From positions 1,302,001-1,366,000 of the forward strand of contig NC_015675.1 in assembly GCF_000176035.2 (NCBI RefSeq): a stretch of 64,000 nucleotides of DNA, read 5' to 3'. Below, piece by piece: positions 50,720 through 59,459 of this stretch; position 1 is the first letter of the stretch, and the number at the start of each line of letters is the position of its first letter. This DNA is from Mesorhizobium opportunistum WSM2075. GTDB taxonomy: Bacteria > Pseudomonadota > Alphaproteobacteria > Rhizobiales > Rhizobiaceae. Both the position numbers and the translations under genes were made by a program. A model generated the notes under the pieces. The model searched no databases and was not told where the DNA came from. It saw only the letters and a program-made list of their open reading frames with translations.

Positions 50720-51448
50720 ATGGCGCAGAATATCTACGACCAGCCGGATTTCTTCGCCGGCTACAGCCAGCTTGGCCGTTCGGTCGAAGGCCTGGAGGGT
50801 GCCGCCGAATGGCCGGCGTTGCGTGCGATGCTGCCTGAAGTCGCCGGCACAAGAATCGTCGACCTCGGCTGCGGCTTCGGCTGGTTCTGCCGCTGGGCGC
50901 ATGAGAAAGGGGCGCGAGAGATCCTTGGCCTGGACCTGTCGGAGAAGATGCTCGCCCGGGCGAGAGCCGCCAGCCCGGACACCGGCATCACCTATGAGCG
51001 GGCCGATCTCGACCAACTCAGCCTGCCGCCAGGCGCCTTCGATCTCGCCTACAGCTCGCTTGCGCTCCATTATGTCGAGGACGTCGCGCGGCTGTTCGAG
51101 ACTGTGCATCGAGCCCTTTCGCCCGGCGGCCATTTCGTCTTCTCGACGGAACATCCGATCTACATGGCGCCGACCAAACCCGGCTGGCTGATCGATGCCG
51201 AAGGCCGCAAGACGTGGCCCGTCGACCGGTATCTGGTGGAAGGCCCTCGCAAGACCGACTGGCTTGCCAAGGGCGTGGTCAAATATCACCGCACGATCGG
51301 CACCACGCTGAACAGCCTGATCCGGTCCGGCTTCACCATAGAGCATGTCGAGGATTTCTGTCCGACTGCCGAGCAGATCGCGGCCAGGCCGGAACTGGCG
51401 GAAGAACTAGAGCGGCCGATGTTCCTGCTGGTTTCGGCGCGGCGATAG
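50720..51448 (+). CDS. SAM-dependent methyltransferase
   Basis: A 242-residue class I methyltransferase. Motif I is RIVDLGCGFGWFCRWAHEKG, followed by GLDLSEKML, FDLAYSSLALHYVEDVARLF and the post-motif GGHFVFSTEHP. The ATG at 50720 (MAQNIYDQPDFFAGYSQLGR) matches this group, in which a 'YDdpeFf..Y..l' start is common. The substrate is unknown (small molecule). Confidence 0.87.
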   Translation: MAQNIYDQPDFFAGYSQLGRSVEGLEGAAEWPALRAMLPEVAGTRIVDLGCGFGWFCRWAHEKGAREILGLDLSEKMLARARAASPDTGITYERADLDQLSLPPGAFDLAYSSLALHYVEDVARLFETVHRALSPGGHFVFSTEHPIYMAPTKPGWLIDAEGRKTWPVDRYLVEGPRKTDWLAKGVVKYHRTIGTTLNSLIRSGFTIEHVEDFCPTAEQIAARPELAEELERPMFLLVSARR

Positions 51449-51567
51449 CGCCGGCGCCAGCCATCGGCCGGGCGCGCGGCGGCGGCCCCAGATTTGCAGT
51501 CGCCCGACGCGCAATTCTAGGCTATTCAGGCCGTTGACTCGCTTTCCCTCCAGACCAGTCCCTCCCC

Positions 51568-52338
51568 ATGTCAGGCCTGCTTCTCGATCCATGGTTCTAC
51601 GCGGCCGCCATTCCGGCGGTCATTCTGGTCGGCCTGTCCAAGGGCGGGTTCGGCGGCGCCGTCGGCTTCGTCGGCGTGCCGCTGATGGCATTGACCATGC
51701 CGCCGGTGCAGGCGGCTGCCATCCTGCTGCCCATCCTGTGCCTGATGGACATCGTCTCGGTGTGGACCTGGTGGGGCGTTTACGACCGCAAGATGCTGGT
51801 CGACATGATGCCGGGCGCCGTCATCGGCATCGGCCTCGGCTGGCTGACAGCAGCCCTGGTCACCGAGGAGGCGGTGCGGCTCATCGTCGGCGCCGTCGCC
51901 ATCATCTTCGTGCTGCGCTGGCTCTATCTGCAGTTTCGCCATGGCTCGAGCCATGCCGCCGAACCCAACCGCGTGGCTGCCGCCCTATGGGGAACCGTCG
52001 CCGGCTTCACCAGCTTCGTCGCGCATGTCGGCGGGCCGCCCTTCCAGGTCTATGCCTTGCCGATCCGGCTCGACCCCAAGGTGCTGTCGGGCACGGCGGC
52101 GATCTTCTTCGCCGCCACCAATGCGTTGAAGCTCGTGCCCTATTTCGCGCTCGGCCAGTTCGACACCGCCAACCTGACGGCGTCCGCCGTACTGATGCCG
52201 CTGGCGCCGCTGTCGACCATCGCCGGCGCCTGGCTGGTGCGGCGCATGCGGCCGGAGATTTTCTACCCCTTCACCTACGCCACAGTGGCGGTGGTGGCGC
52301 TGAAGCTGCTGTGGGACGGTGTCGCCGGCCTCATTTAG
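51568..52338 (+). CDS. TSUP/TauE-SafE family membrane protein
   Basis: A 256-residue membrane protein with about eight hydrophobic segments. The two family repeats have GLSKGGFGGAVGFVGVPLMA and, in the second half, GFTSFVAHVGGPPFQVYALP. Members export sulfite or sulfonate-related anions, but the substrate here is unknown. It is alone on its strand. Confidence 0.9.
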   Translation: MSGLLLDPWFYAAAIPAVILVGLSKGGFGGAVGFVGVPLMALTMPPVQAAAILLPILCLMDIVSVWTWWGVYDRKMLVDMMPGAVIGIGLGWLTAALVTEEAVRLIVGAVAIIFVLRWLYLQFRHGSSHAAEPNRVAAALWGTVAGFTSFVAHVGGPPFQVYALPIRLDPKVLSGTAAIFFAATNALKLVPYFALGQFDTANLTASAVLMPLAPLSTIAGAWLVRRMRPEIFYPFTYATVAVVALKLLWDGVAGLI

Positions 52339-52379
52339 CAGGCGAGGCGGCTGTTCAGCCGCTCTCACCATCTGCCGAA

Positions 52380-52931
52380 TCAGGCGGCGCTGGGCACAAG
52401 GCGACGGCTTCCGCCGAAGGCCAGCATGGCGCCCGCCACCAGGACAAGCACCATGCCGGCGAGAATGCCGATGTCATCCGCGGTCGGCTTGAGCACCATG
52501 TCGGCGACGATCACCAGCATCACCGCATAGTCGAAGCGTGCCGCGCTCATCATGCGCTGGCCAATGGCAAGCACGGAAGACGTGACGCCTTCCGTGGCGA
52601 TCATCGCAGCCATGCGCTCGCCGGTCGGCTTGAAAATGAACATGCCGATCGAGAAGGTGGTGGCGTAGCCGACCAGGCCGATGATGATCCAAAGATCGGA
52701 GAAGCCGACCCAGAAGCCGCACATGACAAGGCCGAAGAGCAAGGTAAGCATCGACATCGGTGCGAAGAAACGCCCGCCCAACTGCCCACTGGCACGCATC
52801 GCCTGAAGCTTGTCCTCGATGTTGCCGGCGCGCTCGGCAAGCATACCGAGCAGAAACAGTACGAAGCCGCCGCCGACCCACAAGGTGGCTGAGACGATGT
52901 GGAGAAATTTGACGATCGAATACCAGTCCAT
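52380..52931 (-). CDS. DUF2269-like membrane protein
   Basis: A 183-residue protein with about five hydrophobic segments. The N-terminal IVKFLHIVSATLWVGGGFVL is typical of DUF2269 and related heme-linked membrane families (His in the first segment). The function is unknown. It is the last gene before the long intergenic region 52932-53509. Confidence 0.72.
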   Translation of the reverse strand: MDWYSIVKFLHIVSATLWVGGGFVLFLLGMLAERAGNIEDKLQAMRASGQLGGRFFAPMSMLTLLFGLVMCGFWVGFSDLWIIIGLVGYATTFSIGMFIFKPTGERMAAMIATEGVTSSVLAIGQRMMSAARFDYAVMLVIVADMVLKPTADDIGILAGMVLVLVAGAMLAFGGSRRLVPSAA

Positions 52932-53013
52932 CGGTTGCTCCTGGAATATTTTCGGGTTGCCGCGGCGGAGCGGACATGCGCCAGCCGTCAGAGGAGCGGG
53001 CGTTTAGCGCAGC

Positions 53014-53126
53014 GCCTGTTTCGGAACGATGTCGCGAAAAACCGCCTGTGTTTCGGCGGTTCGATCGGCGCGGCTCCCGGCAACAGCCCGGTGCGCGGTT
53101 TCGCCAGAGCGAATTTCGAAACAGGC
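53014..53126. repeat. Inverted-repeat element with GCCTGTTTCG...CGAAACAGGC ends
   Basis: Perfect 10-bp ends (53014-53023 and 53117-53126) and partly matching inner parts (CGAAAAACCGC and GCGGTTTCG). It occupies the first part of the 578-bp gap between the DUF2269-like gene and rcdA. No coding potential is evident. Confidence 0.65.
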
Positions 53127-53205
53127 TCCGAGCCTGAAGCGAGGTTTGGTCCGTGTGCTGTTACGGCACAGGAGCGGGGCGTTCGGTCAAAAAACATCGG
53201 CGCCG

Positions 53206-53220
53206 TTAAGGGTCCATTAA
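53206..53220. promoter_or_regulatory. CtrA-type site 1 (TTAA-N7-TTAA)
   Basis: TTAA-GGGTCCA-TTAA matches the full CtrA consensus. It lies upstream of a possible -10 (TACTAT, 53235-53240) and of the orphan terminator at 53314-53342. Confidence 0.65.
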
Positions 53221-53246
53221 GCTTTACAGGCGTTTACTATGTCCAT

Positions 53247-53342
53247 CCAGTGATCTGGATTCTTACCGAGTGGTTGGAGCCACTTTGTTTGACGCCTCCC
53301 TGTTAAACTCCTGAGAGCCGCCTTATCCGCGGCTCTTTTTTT
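53247..53342 (+). ncRNA. Candidate small RNA ending in a strong terminator
   Basis: The + strand terminator at 53314-53342 has no + strand gene before it, since the preceding gene is on the minus strand and ends its region at 52931. A CtrA-type site and a -10-like TACTAT stand just upstream, giving a predicted RNA of about 95 bases. It contains a small hairpin (GTGG...CCAC near 53270-53284), the single-stranded CCTCCC at 53295-53300 and the terminator. The start is inferred. Alternatively the terminator could act as an attenuator in a long rcdA leader. Confidence 0.5.
53314..53342 (+). terminator. Strong orphan intrinsic terminator
   Basis: AGAGCCGC (53314-53321) pairs perfectly with GCGGCTCT (53329-53336), followed by T (53336-53342). 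No annotated + strand gene explains it. Confidence 0.88.
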
Positions 53343-53380
53343 GTCCGCATTCCAGCGACATTGCGCGCACGGGATCGCTG

Positions 53381-53395
53381 TTAACCTTCTGTTAA
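53381..53395. promoter_or_regulatory. CtrA-type site 2 (TTAA-N7-TTAA), upstream of rcdA
   Basis: TTAA-CCTTCTG-TTAA is a second perfect full site, 115 bp before the rcdA start and after the orphan terminator, so it is well placed for direct CtrA control of rcdA. Confidence 0.7.
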
Positions 53396-53509
53396 ACATG
53401 TGCTTGCCTTCACCCCTGGCGAAGCGCATTTTCAAGCTTCAGTCTTATAGGGTCCCGGGTGTATCGGCAGTGAGCCGAATCGGCCGGTTGCAAGTGCAGG
53501 GGCGTATCC

Positions 53510-54043
53510 ATGAACGAGGCTTCGAAGGGCAGTGCGAAAACCGTCAAACTGGCGGAGCGCCGGGTTTTTTCGCACTCCTTCAAACCGCTCTACCAGGAAG
53601 GCATGGGCCTGGTCGAACAGGCAGCGGAATATCTCGACGGCAAGGGCCGGGCCGAGGCCAAGAAGCTGTCGCGGCTGGCCGCGACGCTCTATGCGGCCGA
53701 ATCGATGCGGCTGACCACCAGGCTGATGCAGGTTGCCTCGTGGCTGCTTTTGCAGCGCGCGGCCAATTCCGGCGAGATGACCCGCGACCAGGTCGCTTCG
53801 GAAAAATCCAAGGTGCGCCTCGACACGGCTTCCGCCCATAACGAGGCGGCCGGCTGGGCCGAACTGCCCGACGATTTCCTCGACCTCGTCACCCGCTCGC
53901 TACGCCTGCAGGCGCTGGTGCGCCGCATGGATGAGGAGATCTACGGCGCCAGCGCCATGGTAGACATGCAGCCCGTGGTCCGCCGGGCCAATCCGGTTTC
54001 GGACCAGATCAGCCTGCTCAACACGGCTTTCGCCCGCAATTAG
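53510..54043 (+). CDS. rcdA: RcdA-like protein (DUF1465)
   Basis: A 177-residue, mainly helical cytoplasmic protein of the DUF1465 family, which contains the Caulobacter ClpXP adaptor RcdA (regulator of CtrA degradation). Strong family blocks are FKPLYQEGMGLVEQAAEYLD, then GKGRAEAKKLSRLAATLYAA, ESMRLTTRLMQVASWLLLQR, and MTRDQVASEKSKVRLDTASA. The size matches. Two perfect CtrA-type sites upstream would let CtrA drive its own degradation factor. The last segment (SDQISLLNTAFARN) is conserved in rhizobial homologues as far as can be recalled. It precedes ruvC by 62 bp. Assignment is from remembered sequence similarity, not from a search. Confidence 0.78.
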   Translation: MNEASKGSAKTVKLAERRVFSHSFKPLYQEGMGLVEQAAEYLDGKGRAEAKKLSRLAATLYAAESMRLTTRLMQVASWLLLQRAANSGEMTRDQVASEKSKVRLDTASAHNEAAGWAELPDDFLDLVTRSLRLQALVRRMDEEIYGASAMVDMQPVVRRANPVSDQISLLNTAFARN

Positions 54044-54105
54044 CTCCGTTTCTGGTTTGTTCACATTTTGCTGGCATCGCTGTCCGCCGGAGGTAAACTG
54101 GCGGG

Positions 54106-54618
54106 ATGGGGGACGCGATTCGCATTATCGGGATTGATCCGGGGCTCAGGCGCACCGGCTGGGGCATCGTGGAGAGCCTCGGTAATTCCTTGCGCTTCGT
54201 CGCTTCCGGCACCGTGCGCTCCGAGGACAAGGCGGCGCTGGCAACGCGGCTTTGCCAGTTGCATGACGGGCTCGCCGAGGTTCTGCATGCGGCCATGCCG
54301 CACGAAGCGGCCGTCGAACAGACCTTCGTCAACAAGGACGCGGTGGCGACGCTGAAGCTCGGCCAGGCGCGCGGCATCGCCATGCTGGTGCCGGCGCGCG
54401 CCGGCCTCGTCGTCGCCGAATATGCGCCCAACGCCGTCAAAAAGGCGGTGATTGGCGTCGGCCATGGCGACAAGAAGCAAATCCACATGATGGTGAAGGT
54501 GCTGCTGCCGAAAGCGACCTTCGACACCGAACATGCCGCGGACGCGCTGGCGATCGCGATTTGCCACGCGCATCACCGGCAAAGCGTTGCTTACCGGATG
54601 GCGGCATTGGCATCATGA
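54106..54618 (+). CDS. ruvC: Holliday junction resolvase RuvC
   Basis: A 170-residue endonuclease that cuts Holliday junctions. The acidic residues are visible at D11 ([16 protein letters not shown]), E71 (AAVEQTF) and the C-terminal [15 protein letters not shown]. The length is typical. It is the first gene of ruvCAB; the spacing to ruvA is 13 bp. Confidence 0.96.
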   Translation: MGDAIRIIGIDPGLRRTGWGIVESLGNSLRFVASGTVRSEDKAALATRLCQLHDGLAEVLHAAMPHEAAVEQTFVNKDAVATLKLGQARGIAMLVPARAGLVVAEYAPNAVKKAVIGVGHGDKKQIHMMVKVLLPKATFDTEHAADALAIAICHAHHRQSVAYRMAALAS

Positions 54619-54631
54619 GAGGCTTTGCGGA

Positions 54632-55252
54632 ATGATCGGCAAGCTCAAGGGCACGTTGGACGAGATCGACGAGGATCATTGCCTCGTCGACATCCATGGC
54701 GTCGGCTATGTCGCTTATTGCTCGGCGCGCACGTTGGCAGCATTGCCTTCTCCCGGCGAAGCGGTGGTGCTGTTCATCGAGACCTATGTGCGCGAGGATA
54801 TGCTGCGCCTTTATGGCTTCCAGTCGCAGCTCGAGCGCGAGTGGTTTCGGCTGCTGATGAACAATGTGCCGGGCGTCGGCGCCAAGGTGGCGCTGGCCAT
54901 CCTGTCGACGCTGACGCCGGCCGACCTCGCCAATGCGATCGCGCTGCGCGACATCGCCATGGTCAGCCGTGCGCCGGGTGTCGGCAAGAAAGTGGCCGAG
55001 CGCATCGTCACCGAATTGAAGAACAAGGCGCCGGCCTATGCCGGCGCCGCCTCCGGAACCATCGGCCTGAAACAGGAACTCGGCGATGGCGTGGCGCCCG
55101 CGCCGATCACCGATGCCGTCTCGGCGCTGGTCAACCTCGGCTATTCGCGCGACACCGCCGCCAATGCGGTATCGGCGGCGCTGAAGACGGCGGGCGAGGA
55201 CGCGGACGCCTCGAAGCTGATCCGCTTCGGGCTGAAGGAACTGGCGCGGTGA
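54632..55252 (+). CDS. ruvA: Holliday junction DNA helicase subunit RuvA
   Basis: A 206-residue RuvA. The OB domain ([20 protein letters not shown]) is followed by the tandem helix-hairpin-helix region ([20 protein letters not shown] and [20 protein letters not shown]) and the flexible C-terminal domain III ([20 protein letters not shown]) that touches RuvB. The ATG at 54632 fits the family; longer frames are not used. Confidence 0.96.
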   Translation: MIGKLKGTLDEIDEDHCLVDIHGVGYVAYCSARTLAALPSPGEAVVLFIETYVREDMLRLYGFQSQLEREWFRLLMNNVPGVGAKVALAILSTLTPADLANAIALRDIAMVSRAPGVGKKVAERIVTELKNKAPAYAGAASGTIGLKQELGDGVAPAPITDAVSALVNLGYSRDTAANAVSAALKTAGEDADASKLIRFGLKELAR

Positions 55253-55295
55253 GGGCTCGCTTGTCCGTTTCCCGGCCATATGCGAGGAAGACGGC

Positions 55296-56333
55296 ATGAG
55301 CCTAGCGCCCCGCCTGATTGCTCCCGAAAAACGCGGCGAGGATGCCGAGCAGACCTTGCGGCCGCAGACGCTTGACGATTTCGTCGGCCAGGCGGCGGTG
55401 CGGGCCAACCTCAAAGTGTTCATCGAGGCCGCCAAGGGCCGCAACGAGGCGCTCGACCATGTGCTGTTCGTCGGCCCGCCGGGGCTCGGCAAGACCACGC
55501 TGGCGCAGATCATGGCGCGCGAGCTCGGCGTCAATTTCCGCTCGACCTCCGGCCCGGTCATCGCCAAGGCCGGCGATCTCGCGGCACTGCTCACCAATCT
55601 CGAAGAAGGCGACGTGCTGTTCATCGACGAGATCCACCGGCTGAACCCGGCGGTGGAGGAGATCCTCTACCCGGCGATGGAGGATTTCCAGCTCGACCTG
55701 ATCATCGGCGAGGGGCCGGCGGCGCGTTCGGTCAAGATCGACCTTGCCCGGTTCACGCTGGTCGCCGCCACGACGCGGCTTGGCCTGCTCACCAATCCGC
55801 TGCGCGACCGTTTCGGCATTCCGGTGCGGCTTAATTTCTATACGGTCGAGGAATTGGAACAGATCGTGCGGCGCGGTGCGCGCATCCTGCAAATGCCGCT
55901 CGGCGACGATGGCGCGCTCGAGATCGCGCGGCGCGCGCGCGGCACGCCACGCATCGCCGGCCGGCTGCTGCGCCGGGTGCGCGATTTCGCTTCGGTGGCC
56001 GGCGACGGCCATGTCGACCGCCTGATCGCCGACGAGGCGCTGACCCGGCTGGAGGTCGACGCGCTCGGCCTGGACGCGCTCGACCGCCGGTATCTGTCGA
56101 TGATCGCCCGCAATTTCGGTGGCGGGCCGGTCGGCATCGAGACGATCGCGGCGGGCCTGTCCGAGCCGCGCGACGCCATCGAAGACATCATCGAGCCCTA
56201 TCTGATCCAGCAGGGCTTCATCCAGCGCACGCCGCGCGGGCGCATGCTGACGGGCAATGCCTGGCGACACCTCGGCCTCGACGCGCCGAAGGATCTCGCG
56301 CAGCAGCAGATCAACCTGTTCCAGGAAGAGTAA
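55296..56333 (+). CDS. ruvB: Holliday junction branch-migration ATPase RuvB
   Basis: A 345-residue AAA+ motor. It has Walker [18 protein letters not shown], Walker [17 protein letters not shown], sensor 1 [20 protein letters not shown] and the C-terminal winged helix ending in [27 protein letters not shown] precedes the ATG. It forms RuvAB with the preceding gene product and moves junctions during recombination repair. Confidence 0.97.
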   Translation: MSLAPRLIAPEKRGEDAEQTLRPQTLDDFVGQAAVRANLKVFIEAAKGRNEALDHVLFVGPPGLGKTTLAQIMARELGVNFRSTSGPVIAKAGDLAALLTNLEEGDVLFIDEIHRLNPAVEEILYPAMEDFQLDLIIGEGPAARSVKIDLARFTLVAATTRLGLLTNPLRDRFGIPVRLNFYTVEELEQIVRRGARILQMPLGDDGALEIARRARGTPRIAGRLLRRVRDFASVAGDGHVDRLIADEALTRLEVDALGLDALDRRYLSMIARNFGGGPVGIETIAAGLSEPRDAIEDIIEPYLIQQGFIQRTPRGRMLTGNAWRHLGLDAPKDLAQQQINLFQEE

Positions 56334-56494
56334 CGGCCAGGCGATCAGGCGCGGGTTCCCAGACCCAGTGATCAAGCATCTGTGAACGTTCTGCGCAAAA
56401 TCTACTCGTCTTTGCCGATTTGCCGGCGCAATCGTGGACTTTATCGGCGCTGCCTCGCGGCACGCCGCCGTGGTCGAAGTGCCGGAGCCATGGA

Positions 56495-57391
56495 ATGATA
56501 ACCAGACGCGGGTTCCTGCGCTTCATGGGCGGGTCGTTCCTGTCGGTTGCCGCTTTCAGCGCCTACGCGGTCGGCATCGAGCCGATGCTCCTGACGCATG
56601 TGAAGCGCTATGCGCTGACGCCGCCGCACTGGCCGGCGGGGTTGAAGCTGCGTGTCGTCGCCCTGGCCGACATCCATGCCTGCCGGCCGTGGATGACGCA
56701 GGAGCGCATCGCATCGCTTGTCGAAGAGGCGAATGCCCTGCAGCCGGACCTGATCGTGCTGCTTGGCGACTACATCGCCGGCATGCGCCTGGTTTCGCAA
56801 AGGGTGACGCCACCGCAATGGGCGGGCGCCCTGTCAGGGCTCAAGGCGCCGCTTGGCGTGCTGTCGATCCTTGGCAACCACGACTGGTGGAACGACGGCT
56901 TCGCGCAGCGGGCAGGGGTTGGTCCGACGATCGCGCGCAAGGCATTGGAGAAGGTCGGCATTCCGGTGCTCGAGAACGACGCCGTGCGCCTGGAAAAGGA
57001 TGGGCATGGTGTCTGGATCGCGGGGCTCGCCGATCAGCTGGCCCTGCTGCCGACCAAAAAGGGCGACAGGCCCAAGGGGCTGGACGATCTCGACGGCACG
57101 CTGGCCAAGGTCCGCGATAGCTCGCCTGTCATCTTGCTGGCGCACGAGCCGGATATCTTCCCGAAAGTGCCGTGGCGGGTTTCTTTGACGCTGTCGGGAC
57201 ACACCCATGGCGGGCAGGTGCGGCTGTTCGGTTATTCGCCGATCGTGCCGTCGCGTTACGGCAATCGCTACGCCTACGGCCATGTCGTGGAAAGCGACCG
57301 CAACCTGATCGTCTCAGGCGGACTTGGCTTCAGCAATTTGCCCATCCGTTTCGGAATGCGTCCGGAAATCCTGTCGATCGACCTTGGCTGA
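56495..57391 (+). CDS. Tat-exported metallophosphoesterase
   Basis: A 298-residue calcineurin-like phosphoesterase. The N-terminus MITRRGFLRFMGGSFLSVAA is a twin-arginine signal, so it is exported folded. The catalytic motifs are VVALADIHA, LLGDYIAG, GNHDWW and LSGHTHGGQVRLFG. The start at 56495 is seven bases after GGAG. It resembles the YkuE/YaeI group that acts on cell-surface phosphoesters such as UDP-sugar lipids. The substrate is unknown. Confidence 0.88.
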   Translation: MITRRGFLRFMGGSFLSVAAFSAYAVGIEPMLLTHVKRYALTPPHWPAGLKLRVVALADIHACRPWMTQERIASLVEEANALQPDLIVLLGDYIAGMRLVSQRVTPPQWAGALSGLKAPLGVLSILGNHDWWNDGFAQRAGVGPTIARKALEKVGIPVLENDAVRLEKDGHGVWIAGLADQLALLPTKKGDRPKGLDDLDGTLAKVRDSSPVILLAHEPDIFPKVPWRVSLTLSGHTHGGQVRLFGYSPIVPSRYGNRYAYGHVVESDRNLIVSGGLGFSNLPIRFGMRPEILSIDLG

Positions 57392-57399
57392 TGCGTGGT

Positions 57400-58650
57400 T
57401 CAGCGCAGGTTGCGGATTGCCTTCATCACGTCCGGCTCGGCCTTGTCGCCGTTGAAGGCGTCGACGATGCCGAACGCGCCGCCATAGCTCCACACAGACC
57501 ATGAGAAACCGTGCGCCTCGGCGCGGGCGACCATGTCGCTGACATAGGTCGCGCGGTACTGTGCCGGCATCACGTATGAATTGCCGTATTCCTGGCGGAT
57601 CATGCCGAACTCGCCCAGCGTGATGTTTTCCGGCTTGATGTGGTTGGCCTTCGCCCACGCCTCGACCTTGTTGAACGGGGCATCCATCAGGCCGTCGAGC
57701 TTGTCGGGGCTGTCCATGCTGGCGACCTGTTCGTCGAGATAGGCAAGCAGGCCGCTCTGCCGTGTCCATGGCGCCTCGGCCTTGATCCGGGCGCGGATGG
57801 TGTCCAGCGTCATGTCGAGCTGCGCCTTCGGCAAGGCGGTCAGCGGATAGGGAAGGCCAGTCACATAGGGGATGAAGTCGCCGGCCCAGGTCGCGCCCTG
57901 ATGGGTGAGCAGGAACGGATCGTAGGAATGGAAGGTCCAGATGACATTGTCATCGGGAATGGCCTTCGGATCGATCTTCTCCAGCGACGACGCGGCGGAA
58001 TAGCAGGCGCCGGTCAGCACCAGGGTGAGTTTCGTCGCCGAGGATCGGGCGGCGGCGAACAATTTCTGCTGGCGGTCGGGCCACAGGCTGGTGCCGTCGC
58101 TGTCGCAATCGACGATCGGTTCGTTCATCAATTCGAAGGCGACCTTCTTGGGATCCTCACCGGCCAGGGTGCGGGCCATCTTGCGCACCATGTCGACATA
58201 AAGCTCGAAGGTCCGCGGGTCCTCCATCACCTCAGCCATGCCGATCTTGCGGCTGCCGCCAGCCGGGATCAGATGCATGTCGACGATCACCTTCAGGCCG
58301 GCGCGATTGATCATGCGCACCGAGTCCAGCACGCTGGCGTAGAGGTCATCGCGCAGAGCCGTTGTCTGATCGGACAGCAAGGGCGAAGGGTCGACCGGCA
58401 TGCGCAGGAAATCGAAGCCGGCCTGCTTCAGTGCCTCGAGATCGTCTCCGTTGAGGAATTTGCGCCACTCAGGAAAGGGCAGGATGGCCTTGGCGTCGCC
58501 CCACTGATCCTCGCCAGGCCAGGTGACCCACTGATCGAGGTTGAGGCCACGCTTCATCGTAAAAGTGGCCGCCTGGCCGGGCCACGCCAGGGCCACGAGC
58601 ACCAGCAGCGCCGCCATCAAACTCTTGATCATCGCCGTCAACAGTGCCAT
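57400..58650 (-). CDS. Exported glycoside hydrolase family 5 protein
   Basis: A 416-residue GH5-type glycosidase with an N-terminal hydrophobic signal (MIKSLMAALLVLVALAWPGQ, starting six residues in). The acid/base Glu lies in VAFELMNEPIVDC and the probable nucleophile in ENITLGEFGMIRQEYG, with MNRAGLK-type strand positions and DLRMP-like FDFLRMPVDPSP in order. It could be a cellulase or other beta-glucanase acting on envelope or external glucan. The start is uncertain between 58650 and 58632, with no strong ribosome-binding site at either. It is convergent with the phosphoesterase gene and divergent from ybgC. Confidence 0.82.
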   Translation of the reverse strand: MALLTAMIKSLMAALLVLVALAWPGQAATFTMKRGLNLDQWVTWPGEDQWGDAKAILPFPEWRKFLNGDDLEALKQAGFDFLRMPVDPSPLLSDQTTALRDDLYASVLDSVRMINRAGLKVIVDMHLIPAGGSRKIGMAEVMEDPRTFELYVDMVRKMARTLAGEDPKKVAFELMNEPIVDCDSDGTSLWPDRQQKLFAAARSSATKLTLVLTGACYSAASSLEKIDPKAIPDDNVIWTFHSYDPFLLTHQGATWAGDFIPYVTGLPYPLTALPKAQLDMTLDTIRARIKAEAPWTRQSGLLAYLDEQVASMDSPDKLDGLMDAPFNKVEAWAKANHIKPENITLGEFGMIRQEYGNSYVMPAQYRATYVSDMVARAEAHGFSWSVWSYGGAFGIVDAFNGDKAEPDVMKAIRNLR

Positions 58651-58707
58651 CCGATGCTTTGTCGCGTGGAGGACTGGTGCCTCGCTGCGGCTGAAAAAGG
58701 AAGCGCA

Positions 58708-59190
58708 ATGGACGATCATGGTGAATCGGCGACGCTGCTGGCCGGGCTTTCCGGTGCGCTGACGGCGTCCGGGCATCGGCTGATGGCGCGGGTCTACTAT
58801 GCCGACACCGATTTTTCGGGTGTTGTCTACCACGCGCGTTATCTCGAATTTCTCGAGCGCGGCCGCTCCGACTATCTCAGGCTCACCGGCGTGCATCACA
58901 CCGAACTTGCCGGTGGCAAGCATGGCGAAAGAATAGTCTGGGTGGTGCGGCGCATGGAGATCGACTTTCGTATCCCAGCCCGCATCGACGACATCCTGAC
59001 CGTCGACACCCGCACCGAGGCCATTTCCGGGGCTCGCATCTTCATGGCGCAGCAGCTCAAACGCGGCGAGGAGGTGCTGGTCGAAGCCAAGGTCGAGGCG
59101 GCGATCATAGGCGAGAATGGCCGGCCGAGACGCTTTCCCAAGGAATGGATCGCGGCGTTCATGCCCAAGGCACCGCCGACGGCCAACTAG
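58708..59190 (+). CDS. ybgC: YbgC-type acyl-CoA thioesterase
   Basis: A 160-residue hot-dog thioesterase. The family block is YYADTDFSGVVYHARYLEFL, then ERGRSDYLR, with the catalytic Asp in DTD. AAAGGAAG precedes the ATG at 58708. Together with tolQRAB-pal it forms the standard tol-pal region; its substrate may be short-chain or lipid-bound acyl-CoA. Confidence 0.92.
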   Translation: MDDHGESATLLAGLSGALTASGHRLMARVYYADTDFSGVVYHARYLEFLERGRSDYLRLTGVHHTELAGGKHGERIVWVVRRMEIDFRIPARIDDILTVDTRTEAISGARIFMAQQLKRGEEVLVEAKVEAAIIGENGRPRRFPKEWIAAFMPKAPPTAN

Positions 59191-59259
59191 GCGGATTGCA
59201 CGGCAGGAGATTGTACTTCTCGACCTTGCCGGGCGCGGCAATGCGCCGCGCCTTACGGA

Positions 59260-59274
59260 CTAACCCATCCTTAA
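59260..59274. promoter_or_regulatory. CtrA-like site upstream of tolQ
   Basis: CTAA-CCCATCC-TTAA differs from the full CtrA consensus by one base, and TTAACCAT (59271-59278) is a common CtrA half-site form. It is 186 bp before the tolQ start in the 269-bp gap after ybgC. The rest of the gap shows no other clear signal. Confidence 0.35.
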
Positions 59275-59459
59275 CCATAACGGTTCATGAAGAGATTGGT
59301 GAAGATTGGCGTTATCCAGCGCCTTCCTTTCACCAATATTTGCCCCGAAAAGGCCGCGAAAGGCTCGACTTGGGGTGCCCGGTAGCTTCGTGCGAACCGA
59401 CCACAAGGGATGCCAGGGGCCAGCCGCCAGCTTCGCCCGGAAATCTTAAGGACGTAACG

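Noticed and set aside
53014..53126. Insertion sequence or small gene in the gap before rcdA
   Set aside because: The inverted ends are only 10 bp, no transposase frame and no target duplication are visible, and open frames here lack start signals. It is listed only as a repeat.
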